DNA of 64,000 bases. Origin: Mycobacterium sp. GTDB lineage: Bacteria; Actinomycetota; Actinomycetes; Mycobacteriales; Mycobacteriaceae. Both the position numbers and the translations under genes were made by a program. Positions 51,639 to 64,000 of this stretch are shown one piece after another; within the stretch, counting starts at the first letter, position 1; each line of letters opens with the position of its first letter. The stretch is taken from positions 310,001 to 374,000 of the forward strand of contig NZ_JASBVP010000007.1 of NCBI RefSeq assembly GCF_029961025.1, given 5' to 3'. The notes under the pieces are model-generated. The model worked only from the letters and a program-made list of their open reading frames with translations. It was not told the origin of the DNA and did not search any database.

Positions 51639-51840
51639 TATCAGCCTGCCTTCCTATGAGTTGGTTTCGTCGGGTTGCAGCGGGCGACCGCCAATCGGCG
51701 CCGGAGCGTATCGACCGCTTTCGACGATGGTGAACACGGTAGAAGGTGCGGCTCACGGGATGGGGGTCGCCCCACGCTGTTTTGTGGCGTCGTTTTTGTG
51801 ACGCTACGCCCCTGTCACCCGCTGCTGCCACACTGCGGTT

Positions 51841-52476
51841 GTGCTCGATCTCATCCTGCCGTTGGCATGCGGCGGCTGCGGCGCGCCGGCCACCCGCTGG
51901 TGTGACGTGTGCGCACAGCAACTCGAGGTCGGCCCCGACCAGCCACACGTGGTGAGCCCGCGCGTCGACCCGACGGTGCCGGTGTTCGCGCTCGGGCGCT
52001 ACGCCGGTGTGCGTCGTCAAGCGATCGTCGCGATGAAAGACCACGGCCGTGCCGATCTCATCCCGCCGCTGGCGCGCGCCCTGGCCCTCGGTGTGCATCG
52101 GCTGCTGACCTGGGGAATGCTTCAGACGCCGCTGACGATCGTGCCGGCACCGACGCGACGCGCGGCGGCGCGGCGGCGCGGAGGTGATCCGGTGAGCCGG
52201 GTAGCGGTGGCCGCGGTGGCGGGTCATCCGGGGATCGGGGTAGTTCCGGGGTTGCGCCTTAAGGGGTGGGCCCGCGATTCGGTCGGCCTGAGCTGCGCTG
52301 CGCGGGAGCGCAACATCGTCGGCCGGGTGGTTTTGCGAGGGCCGCTTCCCGAAGCCGGCGAGGTGCTGATCGTCGACGATGTCGTCACCACCGGGGTGAC
52401 GGCGCGGGAGTCTGTTCGTGTCCTGCGAAGCGCGGGTGCTCGGGTAGCCGCGGTGCTGACGCTCGCCGCCGCCTAA
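51841..52476 (+). CDS. ComF-family phosphoribosyltransferase
   Basis: LPLACGGCGAPATRWCDVC; VLIVDDVVTTGVTARE PRPP-binding motif. Confidence 0.9.
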   Translation: MLDLILPLACGGCGAPATRWCDVCAQQLEVGPDQPHVVSPRVDPTVPVFALGRYAGVRRQAIVAMKDHGRADLIPPLARALALGVHRLLTWGMLQTPLTIVPAPTRRAAARRRGGDPVSRVAVAAVAGHPGIGVVPGLRLKGWARDSVGLSCAARERNIVGRVVLRGPLPEAGEVLIVDDVVTTGVTARESVRVLRSAGARVAAVLTLAAA

Positions 52477-52777
52477 TTCGCCACCGGTACCTGAGGGGTG
52501 CTCATCGGACCGCGGATGTCAACAACTCGCAACAGGTGCGCGCAAGCACTAGCACTTGCCGGTGAACACAGGCTACCGTCGGATCAGATACCCGTGAACC
52601 GACTCGCGGTGACGATTTTGCGAGGTTGAGCGCCACTTCACCGGTAGCGGTAGGAGGTGACTTCCCGATACCTTTCATCCGCGGGTGGTCTGCCGCAGAT
52701 GCTGCGTGAACCCCCGCCGGCAGCTGTGGATCAAAAGCAGGGCACGCCCGGCGCGTGCAACGCGAGAGAGAAACGAG

Positions 52778-53470
52778 ATGTCAGGTATGTCAAGCCAAAT
52801 CGTGGATTCCGGCCAGGGGGGTTCAGGAGTGGTTGAAGCCCAAGAGCGGGACGAGGCGGCACCGCGTGCCGAGGTCGTCGTCAAGGGCCGCAACGTCGAG
52901 ATCCCCGATCACTTCCGCGTCTACGTTTCGCAGAAACTCGCCCGCATGGAGCGGTTCGACCGGAGCATCTACCTGTTCGACGTCGAACTCAAGCACGCAC
53001 CCAACCGCCGCCAGCGCAAATCGTGTCAGCGTGTCGAAATCAGCGCCCGCGGCCGGGGGCCGGTGGCCCGCGGCGAGGCCTGCGCCGACAGTTTCTATGC
53101 CGCGTTCGAATCCGCCGTCAACAAGCTAGAGAGCCGGCTGCGTCGGGTCAAGGATCGCCGCAAGGTCCATCACGGCGACAAGACCCCGGTCTCGGTGTCC
53201 GAGGCCACCGCGACGGCGGTGCCGCCGACGGCCTTCAGCACCGAGGCTGCTGCGGCGCATGAGCATGGCGGTGCCGCGACCGACCACGAACCCGGCCGGA
53301 TCGTGCGTGTCAAGGAACACCCGGCCACGCCGATGTCGGTCGATGACGCGCTCTATGAAATGGAGCTTGTCGGCCACGACTTCTTTTTGTTCCACGACAA
53401 AGACACCGACCGGCCGTCGGTCGTCTACCGTCGCCGCGGCTACGACTACGGCCTGATCCGGCTCTCCTGA
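52778..53470 (+). CDS. hpf: Ribosome hibernation promoting factor (long form)
   Basis: [30 protein letters not shown]-terminal [43 protein letters not shown]. Confidence 0.94.
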   Translation: MSGMSSQIVDSGQGGSGVVEAQERDEAAPRAEVVVKGRNVEIPDHFRVYVSQKLARMERFDRSIYLFDVELKHAPNRRQRKSCQRVEISARGRGPVARGEACADSFYAAFESAVNKLESRLRRVKDRRKVHHGDKTPVSVSEATATAVPPTAFSTEAAAAHEHGGAATDHEPGRIVRVKEHPATPMSVDDALYEMELVGHDFFLFHDKDTDRPSVVYRRRGYDYGLIRLS

Positions 53471-53600
53471 ACCCCCGGCGGGCCCCGGCCGTCGGGTTGT
53501 CAAAGCCCGTGGGTCGACGCGGCACCCCGCAACGTGCGGTCACCTAGGATGGACTGGCGAGAACGCCCAACCACACCGTCTACCCATAGGGGACCTAGCT

Positions 53601-56435
<2,835 letters not shown>

Positions 56436-56465
56436 GCGGTAGGGCGACGAATTCGCTTCCCGCAG

Positions 56466-56924
56466 CTAGTCCTCGACGAGCTCGGCGATCCGTTCCAGAG
56501 TGGCGCGCATCGCGTTCTCGGTTTGCTTGGCGGCCAGCTTGACCAGTGGTCGCTGCCGATCGGTGGATATGTCCCACGTTTCCCGCACCAGGGTGCCGCC
56601 GTCGGTCGGGGTCAGCTCGTAGCGCCAGATGCGGCCGCCGATCAGCCCGCCCAAAGCGGTGGTCTTCCAAGCGATGCGGCGATCCGGCTCGTACTCGACG
56701 ACGGTGTTGCTGGTGCGGTAGGGCAGAAACAGCGATTCCCGCCGGCCCCGCATCGCCATGGTGAACGTCGTTCCCAGCGATAACGGCACCGAATCCCGGG
56801 CGGCGTGGTCGACCCCGCCCGACCCGTCGAAACTGGCATGTTTGCCGGCGTCGGCCAGCAACGCGAAAATCTTGCTGGCGGGCGCGTTGATGGCTCGCTC
56901 GACACTGATGGTATTTGGGTCCAT
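56466..56924 (-). CDS. SRPBCC (polyketide cyclase-like) family protein
   Basis: ISVERAINAPASKIFALLADAGKHASFDGSGGVDHA. Confidence 0.88.
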   Translation of the reverse strand: MDPNTISVERAINAPASKIFALLADAGKHASFDGSGGVDHAARDSVPLSLGTTFTMAMRGRRESLFLPYRTSNTVVEYEPDRRIAWKTTALGGLIGGRIWRYELTPTDGGTLVRETWDISTDRQRPLVKLAAKQTENAMRATLERIAELVED

Positions 56925-57022
56925 CCGCCTACAGTACGGCGGCTCGGCGGGCCGAATCCACGAAATCGGTCCCGAGCGCGCCGCATTGCCGGTGTTGTGG
57001 CAGGTGGTGGAGGATCAAGCGC

Positions 57023-57505
57023 ATGGACGTCAAGGAGGTGCGGCTACCGGGCATCGGTGTGCGCTACGAGTTCACCAGCCACGACGGTGACCGGATCGGC
57101 ATCATCGCCCGGCGCAGTGGGGGCTTCGAGATTTGCCGATACGCCCGCGACGACCCGGACCGGGCGCAACCGCTGCTGCGCTTCACCGATGACGAGGCCG
57201 ACGCGGTGGCCCAGATCCTGGGTGCACCCCGGATCGCCGAACGGTTCACCGAGCTGACCCGGGAAGTTCCCGGGCTGGATGTCGGGCAGGCTCACATCGA
57301 GCCGGGCAGTCCGTTCGTGGATCGTCCGCTCGGCGATACCGGTGCCCGTAGCCGCACCGGCGCGTCGATCGTGGCGATCGTGCGCGACAAAAAGGTGCTG
57401 CCGTCGCCCGCGCCGGCGGAAGTCCTGCGCGCCGGAGATGTCCTGGTCGTGATCGGCACCGAAGAGGGCATCGCCGGGGTCGAGCAGACCGTCGACAAGG
57501 GCTAA
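57023..57505 (+). CDS. TrkA-C domain potassium channel regulatory protein
   Basis: MDVKEVRLPGIGVRYEFTSHDGDRIGIIARRSGGFEIC; C-terminal RAGDVLVVIGTEEGI; coupled to the antiporter. Confidence 0.9.
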   Translation: MDVKEVRLPGIGVRYEFTSHDGDRIGIIARRSGGFEICRYARDDPDRAQPLLRFTDDEADAVAQILGAPRIAERFTELTREVPGLDVGQAHIEPGSPFVDRPLGDTGARSRTGASIVAIVRDKKVLPSPAPAEVLRAGDVLVVIGTEEGIAGVEQTVDKG

Positions 57506-57509
57506 GCCG

Positions 57510-58667
57510 GTGGCGATCCCGGTGGCGCTGCTGCTGCAACTGGGCGCCATCTTGACCGTGCTCGCCCTGTTGGCCGGCGTCGCACGGCGATTCGGGTTGT
57601 CGGCGATACCCGTATATCTGCTTGCCGGCCTGGCGCTCGGCAAGGGGGGAATCGCCCCGGTGGCCGCCGCAGGTCAATTTATCACCACGGGCGCCCCGAT
57701 CGGCATCGTGCTGCTGCTGTTGACCTTGGGTTTGGAGTTCTCTGCGGCGGAATTCGCCAGCAGCCTGCGCCACCACCTGCCGTCCGCCGCGCTGGATCTG
57801 GCGCTGAACGCCACGGCCGGTGCGCTGGCCGGGTGGCTGGTGGGGCTCGACGGGGTCGGCATGCTGGCTCTGGCCGGCGTCACCTACGTCTCCTCCTCGG
57901 GGGTGATCGCCCGGTTGCTGGAGGACTTGCAGCGGCTCGGCAACCGGGAAACACCGGCGGTGCTGGCGGTGCTGGTGCTCGAGGACTTCGCGATGGCGGG
58001 CTACCTGCCGCTCTTTGCGGTGCTCGCGGCGGGCGGCACGTGGTTGCCCGCGGTGGCCGGCATGGTCGCCGCGGTCGGCGTGTTATGGGCGGTGTTTACC
58101 CTGTCGTATCGCTGGGGCCACCACGTCGGGCGGCTGGTGACCCACCCGGATTCCGAGCAGCTGCTGCTGCGGGTTTTGGGCGTCACCCTGCTCGTGGCCG
58201 CGGCGGCCGAATCGGTGCATGCGTCGGCCGCCGTCGGCGCGTTTCTGGTGGGGCTCACCCTGACCGGTGAGACCGCGGAGCGGGCCCGCAACGTGCTCGG
58301 CCCACTTCGCGACCTGTTCGCCGCGATTTTCTTTCTCGGGATCGGCCTTTCCACGGATCCTCGAGAGCTGCTCCCGGTGCTGCCGACCGCCCTGGCGCTG
58401 GCCGCGGTCACCGGTGCAACCAAGGTGGTCACCGGGGTTGTCGCCGCCCGGCGGGACGGTGTGGCGCGCCGCGGGCAGTTGCGGGCCGGTGCCGCGCTGA
58501 TCGCCCGGGGCGAGTTTTCACTGGTCATCGTCGGATTGGTCGGCTCGTCGATCCCCGGGCTCACCGCGCTGGCGATGTCGTATGTGTTCGTCATGGCGAT
58601 CGCCGGCCCGCTTCTGGCCCGTTTCGCCGGTGCTCCAAGGCCGGTTGTCGCCGGCGTGCAGAAGTAG
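57510..58667 (+). CDS. kefB: Cation:proton antiporter (CPA2/KefB-like)
   Basis: 12-TM pattern; LLLLTLGLEFSAAEFASSLR, GLVGSSIPGLTALAMSYVFVM. Confidence 0.9.
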   Translation: MAIPVALLLQLGAILTVLALLAGVARRFGLSAIPVYLLAGLALGKGGIAPVAAAGQFITTGAPIGIVLLLLTLGLEFSAAEFASSLRHHLPSAALDLALNATAGALAGWLVGLDGVGMLALAGVTYVSSSGVIARLLEDLQRLGNRETPAVLAVLVLEDFAMAGYLPLFAVLAAGGTWLPAVAGMVAAVGVLWAVFTLSYRWGHHVGRLVTHPDSEQLLLRVLGVTLLVAAAAESVHASAAVGAFLVGLTLTGETAERARNVLGPLRDLFAAIFFLGIGLSTDPRELLPVLPTALALAAVTGATKVVTGVVAARRDGVARRGQLRAGAALIARGEFSLVIVGLVGSSIPGLTALAMSYVFVMAIAGPLLARFAGAPRPVVAGVQK

Positions 58668-58694
58668 CGCGGAGGTAGCGCGGTTGCGGATCGA

Positions 58695-59297
58695 TCAGCC
58701 GATGTGCAGGGCGACTATCTGCCACCGGGTTCCGCCGGTGGCGGGCAGCAGTTCGACCCGGCAGGCGATGGCGTGCACGCGGCGCCCGCGGCTGTAGGTG
58801 CCGAACACCTCGGCGGCGCGGAACTCGCCGTCGCGGCCGGCCGTTTGCAGCCGCAGCCGGCGCAGCACCGCCGCCCCGTGCCCGCCCACCGCCCGGTTTC
58901 CCGCGAGCACGGCGTCGAGCAGGCCCGCCGCCAACACCGGACGCAGCTGGGCCGCCGGGCGACGACGGTCGATGACTTCCAGCACTCGGCGCAGTGCCGA
59001 GTCGGCGAAAATCGCCGCCTGCCGCATCGGCGGGGAAAGGCCGGGCGCTTCGGGCGCCGGCGGCCGCGGGCCGCCGGGCCGCTGTGGCGCGCGGGTGGGG
59101 CGCTGCCGCAGCGTCGCGGGCGACACGCCCCGGCAGTGCTCGACGGTCCCCGGCGGCGGCTCATAGTCCACGACGGGTGTGACGGCGAACGCGGCGCGCG
59201 GTTCGGGCGTGCGGGTCAACTGGCACCTCTCCAGTGTTCGGGCTACCGGATGGGCCTGCTGGAGAGTGGCAGACAACAGACAACCGCCGATGATCAT
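58695..59297 (-). CDS. Rv3235-type conserved Ala/Arg/Pro-rich protein
   Basis: C-terminal domain RRVLEVIDRRRPAAQLRPVLAAGLLDAVLAGNR...RRVHAIACRVELLPATGGTRWQIVALHIG. Confidence 0.82.
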   Translation of the reverse strand: MIIGGCLLSATLQQAHPVARTLERCQLTRTPEPRAAFAVTPVVDYEPPPGTVEHCRGVSPATLRQRPTRAPQRPGGPRPPAPEAPGLSPPMRQAAIFADSALRRVLEVIDRRRPAAQLRPVLAAGLLDAVLAGNRAVGGHGAAVLRRLRLQTAGRDGEFRAAEVFGTYSRGRRVHAIACRVELLPATGGTRWQIVALHIG

Positions 59298-59420
59298 CGC
59301 ACAACTCGCGTTGTCAGGTATGCGCCCCGCGGCCCGGCCGAATCGGCGGTACCGTGACGGCAGGTCTCGATCGGCGGATCCCGGGCGGATCTCGCGACGG
59401 ATGCAGGGAGGACGGCCGCC

Positions 59421-60830
59421 ATGGTGACCCGGCTGACCACCGCGGACGCCGCCTTCTACCGGTTGGAGAACACCGCCACCCCAAGGTATCTCGGGTCGGT
59501 GTGGATTTTGCGCCGGCCGCGTGCCGGGTTGAGCTATGAGACCTTGCTGGACACCGTCGAAAAGCGGCTGCCGCAGGTGCCGCGGTATCGCCGGAAAGTC
59601 CGCGAAGTGACGATGGGCCTGGGCAGGCCGGTGTGGGTCGATGATCGCGATTTCGACATCACCTACCATGTCCGCCGGTCAGCGTTGCCGTCGCCGGGCA
59701 GCGACGAGCAACTGCATGAGCTGGTCGGGCGGCTGGCCGCGCGGCCGCTGGACAAATCCCGGCCGCTGTGGGAGATGTACCTGGTCGAAGGCCTCGCCGA
59801 CAATCGCATCGCGCTCTACATCAAGTCCCATCAGGCACTGGTCGCCGGGGCGGGCGCGGTGGCGCTCGAGCATGTCATCGCCGATCGGACGCGACACCCG
59901 CGATCGTTCCCCGAAGACATCTGGGTACCGGAGCGCGACCCCAGCGGCACGCGGCTGCTCCTGGGCGCGATCGGTGACTGGATATCCGGCCCGCGGGCTC
60001 AGCTGCACGCCACAGGTTCCGCACTTGCGGGCCTGGCAACGAATTCCGGGCACGTTGTGCGCCCCGGTCGGCGGCTCCTCGAGATGGCGCGCACCTGGGC
60101 CCGGGGCGCCGCGCCCAGCAGCCCGCTTAATGCCCCGGTCTCCCGCCACCGGCGTTTCACGGTTGCCCGCGGGCGCCTGGACGATTACCGGACCGTGCGG
60201 GCCCGCTACCACTGCGACGTCAACGACGTGGTGCTGGCGGTGATTACCGGTGCATTGCGCAACTGGCTGCTGTTGCGCGGTGAGCCGCTGGCGCCGACCG
60301 CGACGATCCGCGCGATGGCACCGATGCCGGTCTACCCGGACGATCATTCCGATTCGGGCCGCCGCGGTGGGGCGATCGGCCAGGTGGCACCGTTCCTTGT
60401 CGACCTGCCGGCGGGGGAGGGTAACGCGGTGGTGCGGCTTTCGCAGATCGCCCACGCCACCGAAACGCACCCGACGGCCCCCAGCCTGATCGACGCGCGC
60501 ACCATTTTGACGATGCCGGGCTTTGTCCCACCCACCCTGCACGCCATGGGCATTCGGGTCGCCAGCGGTTTTTCCTCGCGGTTGTTCAACCTGCTGATCA
60601 CCAACGCGCCCGGTACCCAATCGCAGATGTTTGTCGCCGGCGCCAGGCTGCTGGAGACGTACCCGGTGCCCCCACTGCTGAACAACCAGGTGCTGGCCGT
60701 CGGTGTGACGTCCTATGACGGCATGCTGTATTTCGGGATCAACGCCGACCGTGAGGCGATGAGCGATGTCGATGTGCTGCCGACGCTGCTCGGCGAATCA
60801 CTTGACGAACTGCTGGAAGCGGCCCGGTAA
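59421..60830 (+). CDS. WS/DGAT-family acyltransferase (Tgs-like) with degenerate HHxxxDG motif
   Basis: MVTRLTTADAAFYRLENTATPRYLGSV...NDVVLAVITGALRNWLL; active-site segment reads HQALVAG. Confidence 0.9.
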   Translation: MVTRLTTADAAFYRLENTATPRYLGSVWILRRPRAGLSYETLLDTVEKRLPQVPRYRRKVREVTMGLGRPVWVDDRDFDITYHVRRSALPSPGSDEQLHELVGRLAARPLDKSRPLWEMYLVEGLADNRIALYIKSHQALVAGAGAVALEHVIADRTRHPRSFPEDIWVPERDPSGTRLLLGAIGDWISGPRAQLHATGSALAGLATNSGHVVRPGRRLLEMARTWARGAAPSSPLNAPVSRHRRFTVARGRLDDYRTVRARYHCDVNDVVLAVITGALRNWLLLRGEPLAPTATIRAMAPMPVYPDDHSDSGRRGGAIGQVAPFLVDLPAGEGNAVVRLSQIAHATETHPTAPSLIDARTILTMPGFVPPTLHAMGIRVASGFSSRLFNLLITNAPGTQSQMFVAGARLLETYPVPPLLNNQVLAVGVTSYDGMLYFGINADREAMSDVDVLPTLLGESLDELLEAAR

Positions 60831-60870
60831 TCGGGCTACCCGGGCCGGGACGCTGACATAGCATTGGCTG

Positions 60871-61728
60871 GTGAGCAAGGCCGGTAAAAACAGCGCCGCA
60901 ACCGAGGCGGACGGCACCGGGCCGATGGCGCGTAAGCTCCCCAACCACGTCTATAAAGCCGAATTGTTCCGGCTACAAACAGAATTCGTCAAACTGCAAG
61001 AGTGGGTGCGCCATTGTGGAGCGCGCATCGTGGTGATCTTCGAAGGTCGTGATGGCGCGGGCAAGGGGGGTACGATCAAGCGGATTACCCAGTACCTCAA
61101 CCCGCGGGTGGTGCGGATCGCGGCACTGCCCGCCCCGACCGATCGAGAACGTGGCCAGTGGTACTACCAGCGATATATCGCGCATCTGCCGGCCAAAGGG
61201 GAAATGGTACTTTTCGACCGGTCGTGGTACAACCGCTCCGGTGTCGAGAAAGTCATGGGATTCTGCACCCCGAAGGAATACGTACTGTTCCTGCGCCAGA
61301 CGCCGATCTTCGAGCAGATGCTCATCGACGACGGGATTCTCCTGCGGAAGTATTGGTTTTCGGTGTCCCAGCAAGAGCAGCTGCGACGGTTCAAAGCACG
61401 CATGAATGACCCTGTGCGGCAATGGAAACTCACCGCCATGGACCTGGAGTCGGTGTATCGGTGGGAGGATTACTCGCGGGCCAAGGACGAGATGATGGTG
61501 CATACCGACATTCCGGCAAGCCCCTGGTATCTCGTCGACTCCGATATCAAAAAGCACGCCCGGCTGAACATGATGGCGCACCTGCTGTCCAGTATCGACT
61601 ATCACGATGTCGAGAAGCCGAGGGTCGAGCTGCCCGCGCATCCGGTGGTGAGCGGCAACTACCAGCGCCCGCCTCGCGAGTTGTCGACCTATGTCGATGA
61701 TTACGTGGCCACGCTGATCGGGGCTTGA
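60871..61728 (+). CDS. ppk2: Polyphosphate kinase 2
   Basis: VIFEGRDGAGKGGTIKRITQYLNPRVVRIAALPAPTDRERGQWYYQRY; FDRSWYNRSGVEKVMGFC. Confidence 0.96.
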   Translation: MSKAGKNSAATEADGTGPMARKLPNHVYKAELFRLQTEFVKLQEWVRHCGARIVVIFEGRDGAGKGGTIKRITQYLNPRVVRIAALPAPTDRERGQWYYQRYIAHLPAKGEMVLFDRSWYNRSGVEKVMGFCTPKEYVLFLRQTPIFEQMLIDDGILLRKYWFSVSQQEQLRRFKARMNDPVRQWKLTAMDLESVYRWEDYSRAKDEMMVHTDIPASPWYLVDSDIKKHARLNMMAHLLSSIDYHDVEKPRVELPAHPVVSGNYQRPPRELSTYVDDYVATLIGA

Positions 61729-61760
61729 GGCGTGCCGGCGGGCATCCGGGTTGGCGTCTC

Positions 61761-62261
61761 GTGACGCGGGTCTACATTCCGGCCACCCTGGCCATGCTTC
61801 AGCGTTTTGTCGCCGACGAGTCGCTATGGCCGCCCGGCGGCACCGCGTTCGCGGTGACGCCGGCGTTGCGCGAGGCGTACCTCGAGGGTGACGATGACGA
61901 GCTCGCCGAGGTGGCGCTGCGGGAGGCGGCGCTGGCCTCGCTGCGGCTGCTTGCCACCGACACGCCTGACGAGTTGCCGCCGCGGCGCGCGGTGGTGGTC
62001 GCCGACGTGGACGACGTCACCTCGCGCCCCGACCTCGACGCCGCCGTCGTCAGGCTGGCGGCTCCCGTGGCGATCACCCGGGTCATCGCCGTGTTCGTCG
62101 ACACTGCTGACGCCGAGGCGGACGTGGTGGCCGCGCGAGCGGTCATCGACGCGGCCGATCTCGGTGACGAGGACGCGGAACTCCTCGTCGGTGACGCCCA
62201 GGACCACGATCTGGCGTGGTACGCCACCCAGGAGCTGCCGTTTCTGCTTGACCTGCTGTAA
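61761..62261 (+). CDS. Conserved mycobacterial protein (Rv3231c-type, DUF6912-like)
   Basis: VTRVYIPATLAMLQRFVADESLWPPGGTAFAVTPALREAYLEGDDDELAEVAL. Confidence 0.83.
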   Translation: MTRVYIPATLAMLQRFVADESLWPPGGTAFAVTPALREAYLEGDDDELAEVALREAALASLRLLATDTPDELPPRRAVVVADVDDVTSRPDLDAAVVRLAAPVAITRVIAVFVDTADAEADVVAARAVIDAADLGDEDAELLVGDAQDHDLAWYATQELPFLLDLL

Positions 62262-62297
62262 CCCCGATCGATCTGCCGACGATTGCCCTACCAGAGC

Positions 62298-62317
62298 AAG
62301 TTACGGTACCGTAGGTT
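62298..62317. promoter_or_regulatory. Palindromic operator site A upstream of the ferredoxin reductase gene
   Basis: AAGTTACG-GTAC-CGTAGGTT; core TACGGTACCGTA is a perfect 12-bp palindrome. Confidence 0.72.
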
Positions 62318-62383
62318 CGTCGAGGATGGTTGACTTCCGGGCCCATCGCAAGGAGCTTTGTCACGAACACGTTTCCCAGGAAC

Positions 62384-63541
62384 ATGAAAACGACCAAGGT
62401 GACTGCCAAGGTTACCGCCAACCTCGTCGACACCAAGCCGCCCACCGTCGTCGGCGCGGACCGCCATCCGGGATGGAACGTGCTGCGCAAGCTCGGCACC
62501 CGCATCACCACCCCGCTGTTGCCCGACGACTACCTGCATTTGCTCAATCCGCTATGGTCGGCGCGGGAGTTGCGGGGCCGCGTGCTGGAAGTCCGCCGCG
62601 AGACAGCCGATTCTGCAACTCTGGTCATCAAACCGGGATGGGGTTTTAGCTTCGACTACCAGCCGGGCCAGTACATCGGGATCGGCCTGCTGGTGGACGG
62701 GCGCTGGTGGTGGCGGTCGTATTCGCTGACGTCGAGTCCGGTGACCGCCGGTGCCCGCCGGCGATCGCGCACCGTGACCATCACGGTCAAAGCGATGCCG
62801 GAAGGGTTTCTGTCGGCGCATCTGGTGGGTGGGGTTGAACCCGGCACGATCGTGCGTCTGGCCGCCCCGCAGGGCAATTTCGTGCTGCCCGATCCGGCGC
62901 CGCCGGCGATCCTGTTCATCACCGCGGGATCCGGGATCACGCCGGTGATGTCGATGCTGCGGACGTTGGTGCGCCGTAACCAGATCACCGACATCGCGCA
63001 CCTGCACTCGGTGCCTACCGCGGCGGATGTCATGTTTGCCGACGAACTGGGCGAACTGGCTCGCAGCCACCCCGGTTACCGGTTGCGGATCCGCACCACC
63101 CGCACCGAGGGCCGACTCGACCTTGCCCGGCTGTCCGACGAGGTGCCCGATTGGTCCGAACGCCAGACCTGGGCCTGCGGGCCGGAGGGCATGCTGCACC
63201 GGGCCGAGCAGGTCTGGTCGTCGGCGGGAATCGCCGAACGGCTCCACGTGGAGCGGTTTGCGGTGTCGCGGGCGGCCCCGGCCGGGGTGGGCGGCACGGT
63301 CACCTTTGCGCAAAGCGGCAAGAGCACGGCCGCCGATGCCGCGACGTCGCTGATGGACGCCGGTGAGCGGGCCGGTGTGCAGATGCCGTTCGGCTGCCGG
63401 ATGGGTATCTGCCAGTCGTGCGTGGTTTCGCTGCTGGAGGGCCACGTGCGTGATCTGCGGACCGGTGTCGAACACGAGCCCGGCACCCGGATTCAGACCT
63501 GCGTCTCGGCCGCATCCGGCGATTGCGTGCTCGACATCTAA
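62384..63541 (+). CDS. Ferredoxin reductase (FAD/NAD plus [2Fe-2S]), DesA3 electron-transfer partner
   Basis: RSYSLTSSP flavin motif, [18 protein letters not shown]-terminal [16 protein letters not shown]...TRIQTCVS Fe-S ligands. Confidence 0.94.
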   Translation: MKTTKVTAKVTANLVDTKPPTVVGADRHPGWNVLRKLGTRITTPLLPDDYLHLLNPLWSARELRGRVLEVRRETADSATLVIKPGWGFSFDYQPGQYIGIGLLVDGRWWWRSYSLTSSPVTAGARRRSRTVTITVKAMPEGFLSAHLVGGVEPGTIVRLAAPQGNFVLPDPAPPAILFITAGSGITPVMSMLRTLVRRNQITDIAHLHSVPTAADVMFADELGELARSHPGYRLRIRTTRTEGRLDLARLSDEVPDWSERQTWACGPEGMLHRAEQVWSSAGIAERLHVERFAVSRAAPAGVGGTVTFAQSGKSTAADAATSLMDAGERAGVQMPFGCRMGICQSCVVSLLEGHVRDLRTGVEHEPGTRIQTCVSAASGDCVLDI

Positions 63542-63554
63542 CGATTACTCCCTG

Positions 63555-63591
63555 GTAACCTACGCTTTCGTAGGTTACGATAGCGTAGGTC
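63555..63591. promoter_or_regulatory. Overlapping operator sites B1/B2 upstream of desA3
   Basis: GTAACCTACG-CTTT-CGTAGGTTAC (perfect 10-bp arms, 63555-63578) plus overlapping AGGTTACG-ATAG-CGTAGGTC (63572-63591). Confidence 0.8.
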
Positions 63592-63618
63592 AGTGACTAC
63601 CGACCCGGAAGGCGACAG

Positions 63619-64000
63619 ATGGCGATCACCGATGTGGACGAATACACGCGCCTGACCGACGCCGACATCGACAGCCTGGCCGCCGAGCTGGACGCGATCC
63701 GCCGCGACATCGAAGATTCCCGGGGCCAACGCGACGCCCGCTACATTCGCCGTACCATCGCCGCGCAGCGTGCGCTGGAGGTGACCGGGCGGGTGTTGTT
63801 GACCGCCGGCTCGCGGCGGCTGGCGTGGTGGGCGGGCGCCGTCACCCTGGGCGTGGCCAAGATCATCGAGAACATGGAGATCGGCCACAACGTCATGCAC
63901 GGCCAGTGGGACTGGATGAACGACCCGGAGATTCACTCCTCGACCTGGGAGTGGGACAACCTCGGGGCATCCAAGCACTGGCGCTACAGCCATAACTTCG
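63619..64000 (+). CDS. desA3: Membrane-bound acyl-CoA desaturase, truncated by window end
   Basis: MAITDVDEYTRLTDADIDSL...IGHNVMHGQWDWMNDPEIHSSTWEWDNLGASKHWRYSHNF, with His-box regions GHNVMHGQW and HWRYSHN. Confidence 0.93.
   Translation, partial: MAITDVDEYTRLTDADIDSLAAELDAIRRDIEDSRGQRDARYIRRTIAAQRALEVTGRVLLTAGSRRLAWWAGAVTLGVAKIIENMEIGHNVMHGQWDWMNDPEIHSSTWEWDNLGASKHWRYSHNF

Overview
This 64 kb, high-GC window is mycobacterial chromosome. It is collinear, in inverted orientation, with the region I remember as Rv3285 to Rv3229c in M. tuberculosis H37Rv; that comparison is from memory, with no search run. Core blocks: accA3-sufE-sseA-maf-accE5-accD5/birA; gtrA/purK-purE/fadE25; the ctpC metal-efflux locus; LCP-rmlD-wbbL-manB; fbiAB-whiB2-pmmA-manA; sahH-tmk-mtrA-mtrB-lpqB; comF-hpf-secA1; kefB; a Tgs-like acyltransferase; ppk2; ferredoxin reductase-desA3. 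Between fadE25 and ctpC is an accessory catabolic-looking block (about 10.3-22.3 kb). It holds a six-gene minus-strand run (acyl-CoA ligase, His-rich FmdB-like zinc ribbon, LLM flavin monooxygenase, MBL lactonase, 75-aa protein, flavin reductase). This run is divergent from an AcoR-like regulator, and the shared promoter region carries a perfect 21-bp tandem repeat. I infer a two-component flavin monooxygenase/lactonase pathway. Gene decay or rearrangement is visible in several places: a PH-domain gene collapsed to its two ends (6483-6639), a NUDIX C-terminal remnant (about 32723-32922), a likely frameshift at the end of an AMP-ligase gene, and an out-of-frame minisatellite carrying the accE5 start. 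A shared AACCTACG-N4-CGTAGGTT operator precedes both the desA3 partner reductase and desA3. Two MIRU-like elements lie in purK-purE and mtrA-mtrB. No tRNA, rRNA, CRISPR array or transposase was recognised.
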